Shown: piece by piece, positions 57,641 to 64,000 of the stretch | Numbering within the stretch: the stretch's first letter is position 1 | Layout of the letters: each line of letters opens with the position of its first letter | Origin: Turritopsis dohrnii | Lineage: Eukaryota; Cnidaria; Hydrozoa; Anthoathecata; Oceaniidae | Length of the DNA stretch: 64,000 bases | Direction: 5' to 3' | Assembly: GCA_027922465.2 (NCBI GenBank) | Contig: BQMF02000265.1 | Location: 434,001 to 498,000, forward strand | Notes under the pieces: model-generated | What the model was told of the DNA's origin: nothing | What the model saw: the letters and a program-made list of their open reading frames with translations, nothing else | The model's database searches: none | Translations under genes and position numbers: made by a program

Positions 57641-59890
57641 TTTTATTTACGATTTTTAACCAATCAAATATCATTTTAACAATACACTCAAAACGCAGAG
57701 AGAAAAAACTTTTCAACTTATTATTAGCTTTTGTTTTGCGCGCTCTAACATGGGTGCCGTCAGAAGCAGGTGAAAAAATGGCTTTTCTTTTTAAAAAGAT
57801 CACACGGGAGGAGAAAAAAATGCACGTGCTAAATGAATGAATTGAATAGAAAACGTTCGATCAGATTAAAATAGATTAAAAGAAATCGATTAAAAGAAAT
57901 TAAGACAACTATTAAAACAAAAGCAAAAAAAAAAAATATTTTGTTTCATGATTCTCTTTTTTTATCGGTTTTTAAATATTTTGATTGCTCGAAAAACATT
58001 TCACCCGTCTCAGACAGTCACGAAAGCGTTAGGATACACTGGCAAACCGAACATGCTGCCACTTTCTGCCACTGCTGCTTTTTGTCCAAAATGTTTAATC
58101 AGTTAGTTTCTTTGTATTTAGTTGATGTATTGTTTTCAAAGCCAAGTCAACGGTGGTCCTTGGAATATAAAACTAACAATGATAATAAAAACAAAACGTT
58201 ATCTCTATTGGTTCACCAGCCAAAAAAAGTCAAGTTCGATTGGGGTTGCAGTGTATTTGTTTCGAACTCACGTCGCACACAAAAAAAGAAATAATTTCGC
58301 TCACAACTCAATCTACCATTTTGCGTGACAGACAAACAAACAGACGGAGAATCGGCTATTAATATATAGACTAGCCGCCAAGGCGGCGTCGCTCGCCGCC
58401 CATGTCCAACTGCTCTGTATCACTGTATCAATAAACGTCAAATTTCCTTATAAACGGCTCGTACAACCAGAAGCAGATTCGAAGTCACAACCTCTGGTAA
58501 AACCAATCTTTTATCAGTGTAACAATACACTCAAAACGTATAGAGAGAAAACTTCAACTTTTTATTTACTTTTGTTTAAAAAAAGTTACGCGCTCTAACA
58601 TGGGTGCTATCAAACGTAAGGGGAAAATGGTTTCTCTTCTTAAAAAGATCACACGGGAGGAGAGAAGAAAAGGCACGTGCTAAATGAATCAAGTGAATAA
58701 AAAAAACGTTCGATCTGATATAAAATAAAATAGATTAAAAGAAATCGATTAAAGACAACTATTATGACAAAAGCAAAAAAAAATATTTTGTTTTATGATA
58801 TTTTTTTTACCTATAGGTTTTTAAACATTTTCATTACTCGAAAAAAAAGTTCACCCGTCTCAGACAGTCAGGCAAGGATACGTTAGGATACACTGGCAAA
58901 CCGAGATGCTACCACGTTCTCCCACGGCTGCTTTTTGTCCAAAATGTTATATCAGTTAGTTTCTTTGTATTTAGTTGATGTATTGTTTTCAAAGCCAAGT
59001 CAACGTGGAATATAAAACTAACAAAATAATAAAAACGAAACGTTATTCCTATTAGTTCATCAGCCAAAAAAAGTCACGTTCGATTGGGGTTGCAATGTAT
59101 TTGCTTCGAACTCACGTCGCACACAAAAAAAGAAATAATTTCGCTCACAACTCAATCTACCATTTTGCGTGACTTACAAACAAACAAACAAACAAACAAA
59201 CAAACAAACAGACAGACAGAGAATCGGCTATTAATATATAGACTAGCCGCCAAGGCGGCGCCGCTCGCCGCCCATGTCCACCTGCTCTGTATCACTGTAT
59301 CAATAAACGTCAAATTTCCTTATAAACGGCTCGTACAACTTGTGTTCAACCAGAAGCAGATTCGAAGTCACAACCTCTGGTAAAACCAATCTTTTATCAG
59401 TGTAACAATACACTCAAAACGTAGAGAGAGAAAACCTCAACTTTTTATTAGCTTTTGATTTAAAAAAGTTACGCGCTCTAACATGGGTGTTATCAAACAG
59501 GGGGAAAATGGCTTCTCTTCTTAAAAAGTTCACACGGGAGGAGAGAAAAAAGGCACGTGCTAAATGAATAAAGAGAATAAAAAAACGTTCGATCAGAAGC
59601 GCTTTATAAAAAGAAATTAAATTATTAAAAGAAAAGCAAAAAAATATTTTGTTTCATGATACTCTTTTTTTACCTATCGGTTTTTAAACATTTTGATTGC
59701 TCGAAAAAAATGTTCACCCGTCTCAAACAGTCAAGGATACGTTAGGATACACTGGCAAACCAAACATGCTGCCACGTTCTGCCACTGCTGCTTTTTGTCC
59801 AAAATGTTTAATCAGTTAGTTTCTTTGTATTTAGTTGATGTATTGTTTTCAAAGCCAAGTCAACGTGGAATATAAAACTAACACAATAAT
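57641..59890 (+). repeat. Cluster of three family A units
   Basis: Unit one, about 57660-58400, is the most diverged, with its micro-ORF broken at 57749. Unit two runs about 58416-59260 with hairpins at 58373-58386 and 59246-59259 on either side. Unit three runs about 59287-59890 and is truncated before the tail. The marker cttttatcagtgtaacaata at 58506 and 59390 gives a period of 884 bp. Tails consist of (acaa)n followed by cagacagacagagaatcggc. The 117-codon frame at 57941-58294 and similar frames are repeat-internal and not called genes. Confidence 0.88.
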
Positions 59891-62145
59891 AATAAAAACA
59901 AGAAACGCTATGCATTTGAACAAATCGCGTAAAAGTTTTATGAATAATATTTAAAAACCATTCAATCCCTTCTGCACATGTGCAAGAAGAAAAGCAGCCA
60001 AAAGAATGCTTTTGATCGAAATTAAGTTAATTTTGTTTGGAAGAATAAGATGTCAAATTTCCTTTATTAACCCACAGACAAATAAAAAAATCTTGATCAA
60101 TTTGGAATGACGACATCATGTTAGGAACTCCTACAGACAAAAACAAAATTAAAAAAAAGTGTATATCACAGATCAAAAAGTCAGTGCAAATTGAAAACTT
60201 TGTTCTTCAAACCACAAGTTAATCTGCAAATATTGAGATAGATATTGCAAAAATAAAGCATAAGGTAAAAACAACCTCAATGATTTATCATACCTCCGAA
60301 ATTATGAAATCACCTAAAGTTAATACAACTGAAGACTAGTTCAAATATAAAGTGTCTTATACGACGGTGAAGAATTTATTGTACAATGTGAAAAAACTTT
60401 GTGTTCCCCTCCAGAGATGATAAAAGAAGATCTAAGAATTACAAATTTAAGAACAAGTGGATTTTCATAACCAAGGACTTCCAAGATATAAGTCTACATT
60501 ATTACATGCATTCAAAAATAACTTAATATATATAATGTATATACCTCTGAATGGCAAAATTCTGTTTTTTTTGGTATGAAATATGTATAAGGATATCTGA
60601 TGACAGTATGACATACCTTTTTAGTCATGTACTGTCAATGTTCCTAATTACAGACAGCCTTCCTAATTACGGACACAAAACAAAACATATTCTTTAAATT
60701 AAAAACACGGCACACAGGATCTAATCTAGAATGGAAGGGCAGTGACCGGCAGAAGGAAAAAGGGAACATTATGAACATCCAAGGGGCACTTTTATTAGAA
60801 AAGGTCAACTTGCGCTTTATTTCGGTGGGTTAAACCTGTGACCCCCCAATACAAGAGTGATTTTTGAAGTTTTTAAAGTGAAATAAATTTTAAAACAAAA
60901 GAACGTAGAGGGCAGCGTCCGATCAACAGACTCTCTTTCGGCCTAGATTAGACCCTGGCGCATCTCGTACTGTCAACCAAACTATAATAAAATAAACCTC
61001 TAAATCAGAGATAAGCATATTTATTTCAATGCAATAAAATTACAGTTAGAATTTATTTTTCTTAATTTCAAAGATTTCTTTTACAACAGTTTCTTCTAAA
61101 ATTGCCTGTTCTCTTGGGACCCACACACTGTTTTTGTGAGCTCTGTGTACAGTGATAACCATATTAACAGAAAAAAATGGCCACATGTAATATTGGTAAT
61201 ACCATCACATGAAACAGAGGGTTTTGACTGGTTGTAAATTAGCTGAGGTATGATTCTAGAAAGTTAATTTCATCATAAAATAAATCAAATATATATATAT
61301 ATATATAAAAGTTTTGTACGTCAATCAGAGGAGGAGGACATTTGTAGAGTATATATTAAAATTAGATATCATAATGAAAGGCCATTATGATTCTACATGG
61401 TCAATTCTTCATGTGTTGCTGCTAATAATTGCTCTGTCTCACAAAACATTTTATTCAGTTATAATGGAATCTTTGTTTACTTTTTATACCATCAATGAAT
61501 CTAATTACACATGGTACAAGATATCCTTGTAGGGGATATGCAGTCAGTGTTTTGAATTTCTATTTATTATGGTGATTCCAGTAATAAAGATCATTGACAG
61601 TAAAAGTTAAAAAGTATACAATATATATTGGGGCTGGGGGCAGCTAAATGGCAGCACACAAGCATTCTTGATGTTCGAGCTGAGGAGGAAATTGAGCTGA
61701 GCTGTACCTGTCCAAAGCTTAAAAGGCTTTTTTACAACCCACACACACAACTTGTTTAAGCAAAGTCCAAAGACCTTTTGTGAGCCTTAGAAAATCTCAG
61801 ATATTTTTTCCAAAAAAAATAAAACGTGTCCTTTTCACTCTGCTTACAAAATATTGAGAAATTCAATTTAGAAAAGAATTATCTTTTTCATCTGCATTTT
61901 TTTAAAAATCAAATGAAATAAATTATGGTAACAGACCAAATCGATTATAGAAACTTACTATTTTTCAAAAGCACTTTTTCTGCAGTTTATTTTCAAACAG
62001 TTGATTGCTGAAGGTATCGCATGCGTGCGTACCATGAATATCTTAGACTGTGATTTGCAGGTGCAATGGCATAAAGGCTATTTTTTGGCTTCACGACGAC
62101 GACGACGATCGGTTTGCATTCCAAACACCTCGCGTATCCGCGATT
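59891..62145. other. 2.3-kb A/T-rich interval, no gene seen
   Basis: Holds a (ta)10 run at 61290-61310, a decayed pair of ttcctaattac(a/g)gacac motifs at 60640-60675 resembling pogo-type ends, and a short (acg)n run at 62095-62109. Frames such as 61314-61532 show no recognisable motif. Confidence 0.45.
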
Positions 62146-62358
62146 TGAACAAAACGTTATTCCTATTAGTTCATCAGCCAAAAAAGGTTACGTTCCATTG
62201 GGTTTGCAATGTATTTGCTTCAAACTCACGTCGCACACAAAAAAAGAAATAATTTCGCTCACAACTCAATCTACCATTTTGCGTGACTTACAAACAAACA
62301 AACAAACAAACAAACAAACAAACAGACAGACAGAGAATCGGCTATTAATATATAGATT
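62146..62358 (+). repeat. Family A 3' fragment
   Basis: Last quarter of a family A unit: cgttattcctattagttcat, gcaatgtatttgcttc, cactcaatctaccattttgcg-type sequence, (acaa)n and gacagacagagaatcggcta. It stops at tatatag (62355) before the usual hairpin, where ccggttattaaaatgtc begins. A short inverted repeat (ccggttatt / aataaccgg, 62359-62406) marks the join. Confidence 0.85.
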
Positions 62359-62774
62359 CCGGTTATTAAAATGTCAGACGAAAAATTAAAATGTCTCATA
62401 ATAACCGGCGTTTATCATGGTTTAACGTATGGGAAAAAGAACCCATCATTTATTTTATCTACTTTGCGCGAGATTTCTTTTAAGATCGGTTTTTTTTTCA
62501 CCACGGTTTTTCTATAACAAATAACAAATAACAAAATGAAGCAATTCTGTCGGAGATTCTATCAAAACCGAAGCTTACAACCGAACTTTCAGTCGAATCA
62601 CGCCTATCTGTTATCGCAATGAGACCAGCAAGACGAGATCCATAGCGCTTATTTCAGCAATCAGAGCTTCTCACTTTTTACCTCATGTTGCTATTTTAAA
62701 GATGAAGAAAATAAATTACAACAAAAAATGTCGCCATTGTAACTGAAAACTCGGATCACAACAGGGTTACATCA

Positions 62775-63201
62775 ATGAGCTCCCTGAAAAATGTCGTTAA
62801 AATCGTTGAAGATTTCACAGGAAAGAAGTATCGTCGTTTGATCGTCTGGAGTGATGGAATGAGTGCAAAATTCCGTTCACGTTTTATTTTCAAAATGTTG
62901 TCTGGTACCCTTTTTCAGAGAAAGAAGTTTTGTGGTTTTATAACGAAAGACACCATGGCAAAGGGTCGATGGGTGGTGTAGGTGGAACCCTGAAAAACGT
63001 GCGAAAGGTCAAGTTCGGTCAGATGTTGTCTACACCCCAAGGGATTTTGCCAACGCTGTCATGAAATTCATCCCGTGCATAACAATCATTTATCTGCCTC
63101 AAGAAGATGACACTCCACTTATCAAGGACACATTAAAAATTCATAAACTGAAACGACGTGTAAAAGGGAGGATGAAACATGATTTTTCCGAATCCCGCTA
63201 A
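62775..63201 (+). pseudogene. Broken transposon-type ORF with WSDG and NERHHGKG motifs
   Basis: The frame at 62775 reads YRRLIVWSDGMSAKFRSRF; it then ends early (stop at 62979-62981) because of frameshifts. Other frames continue with YNERHHGKG near 62940, a glycine-rich GGVGGTLKN and PRDFANAVMKFIPCITI near 63042-63090. I recall this motif order from uncharacterised, highly repeated proteins of invertebrate genomes, probably transposon-encoded, but no family name is certain. The right edge (gatttttccgaatcccgct, ending 63201) is the inverted terminal sequence of the MITEs in the SLC5 introns. Confidence 0.6.
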
Positions 63202-64000
63202 TAGTCACAGAACTAATTAAACAAAAGGAAAAAGTTAAAGTTAATCAAGCTGCGATTGATATTAAAGTATTCATTTTTATCTTATAAACGAACCGTCAAC
63301 TATAATATTTCCAACTTTTGTTTTTTTATTGTTTTTTTTTTGAAATATTTTTTACATGTTGTTGTAGTTTTTATGGTCTTTTGTGTTTGAATGAAAATCA
63401 ATGACACCTCAACCATTTTTTATACTATGTTACAGGCATGTGGTTACATAAGAACAACAATTGAAAATGCCGGATACTTGTCTTTTGATATTTCTTGTAC
63501 GATAATCTATTTATTACATAACAATGCTAATGTTTGTGACAATTTCACCCACCCCATTTAAATTTAATTACTCAAAAGTGTCATGAATTTTCCTGATGAA
63601 GACCGGTGATGGTGGTTAACGGCCTATCGTCCTGCATCTAAGGAAACCTATCCTGAAGTAGGTCTTTCCGGCATTTGTTGATGTGATTTGCTGTAATAAA
63701 AATAAGTCATCTAGAAGAAAGCGGCCTCTCCTTTTTGAAAGGTTTTCTTGCAATTTATGTTGCTATTGTTACGAATATTTGGGGAAAAACACTGCGCCCT
63801 TGATAGTAAGGGATGTTGTGTTAAAGAACCATAGGTATTAATTTCGATATTTACCCTGATGTACGAATGGATTTATTTGCGTGCCCAATATAATTTTTTA
63901 TTCTAGAAAAAATTGCTATAAAACAACAGGATTTAGAAAGAAAAATCAATATATTACCTTTAAGGTGTTACACTGCTTTTACTTGCAAATAGGTAACGAT
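63202..64000. other. A/T-rich window end, no gene seen
   Basis: No supported coding sequence. A more GC-rich patch at 63590-63680 (cctgatgaagaccggtgatg, aaggaaacctatcctgaagt, aggtctttccggc) stands out against the background and has a short stem (acctatcctgaagtaggt). It may be the end of an unrecognised element. Confidence 0.45.

Noticed and set aside
57941..58294. 117-codon plus-strand frame
   Set aside because: It is internal to a family A repeat unit; homologous units have the frame broken at different places.
63598..63672. Hammerhead-like CTGATGA ... GAAA with a possible stem III (ACCTA/TAGGT)
   Set aside because: No pairing for stem I, and the 10.1/11.1 pair next to the core is missing, so the catalytic fold is not supported.
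1..64000. CRISPR array, bacterial operons or prophage
   Set aside because: All recognisable genes are spliced animal genes; the direct repeats are contiguous satellites without spacer structure.

Overview
This is eukaryotic, AT-rich (roughly two-thirds A+T by eye) animal genomic DNA with many short phase-compatible GT-AG exons, long introns and abundant DNA transposons. Small secreted CAP/ShKT proteins, a Penelope-like retroelement, a LINE fragment and degenerate CCCTAA repeats fit a cnidarian, possibly a hydrozoan; this is inference, since nothing in the window names the species. Exon boundaries were read by eye from GT/AG signals and codon phase. No similarity search was run, so family names rest on remembered motifs.

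Layout. (1) 1-950 is a satellite of roughly 120-bp units; 2494-2960 is an old copy of a dispersed repeat. (2) 3964-24517, plus strand: a gene of about 40 exons encoding an Urb2/Npa2-type nucleolar ribosome-biogenesis protein of roughly 1,550 aa. Its introns host a Penelope-like element with a broken reverse transcriptase (about 5.2-9.9 kb, minus strand), a 5'-truncated LINE with poly(A) (about 12.8-13.4 kb), a 22-bp x 10 satellite and a small MITE. (3) 25085-28839, minus strand: seven exons encoding a 608-aa single-domain angiotensin-converting-enzyme-type metallopeptidase, convergent with Urb2. (4) 29926-32025, plus strand, divergent from the peptidase gene: a secreted CAP-domain protein with two phase-compatible last exons, one of which encodes a six-cysteine ShKT domain. 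(5) 32908-33900, minus strand: an intronless class A GPCR. (6) 34.0-42.8 kb: intergenic, with a pogo-like MITE, a 1.16-kb inverted-repeat element carrying a frameshifted zinc-finger ORF, and another MITE. (7) 42862-49683, plus strand: 15 exons encoding a 622-aa SLC5 sodium/solute symporter close to SLC5A6/A8/A12; its introns hold two copies of a MITE and a tRNA-like SINE. (8) 50.7-64 kb: no recognisable host gene. It holds two families of modular repeats (about 0.44 and 0.87 kb) sharing one GC-rich hairpin end, a 1,338-bp transposon built from GACGTC palindromes inserted in one 0.87-kb unit, and a broken transposon ORF whose end matches the intronic MITEs of the SLC5 gene.

The host genes do not form a pathway. 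The peptidase and CAP genes are neighbouring, divergently transcribed genes for secreted proteins about 1.1 kb apart. The observations most worth a second look are: the alternative CAP/CAP-ShKT 3' exons; loss of the substrate-carboxylate lysine in the otherwise intact ACE active site; a Penelope-like reverse transcriptase with no visible GIY-YIG domain; a short basic ORF retained in several satellite units; and a transposon family whose 2-bp target duplication can be read from empty-site repeat copies inside the window.
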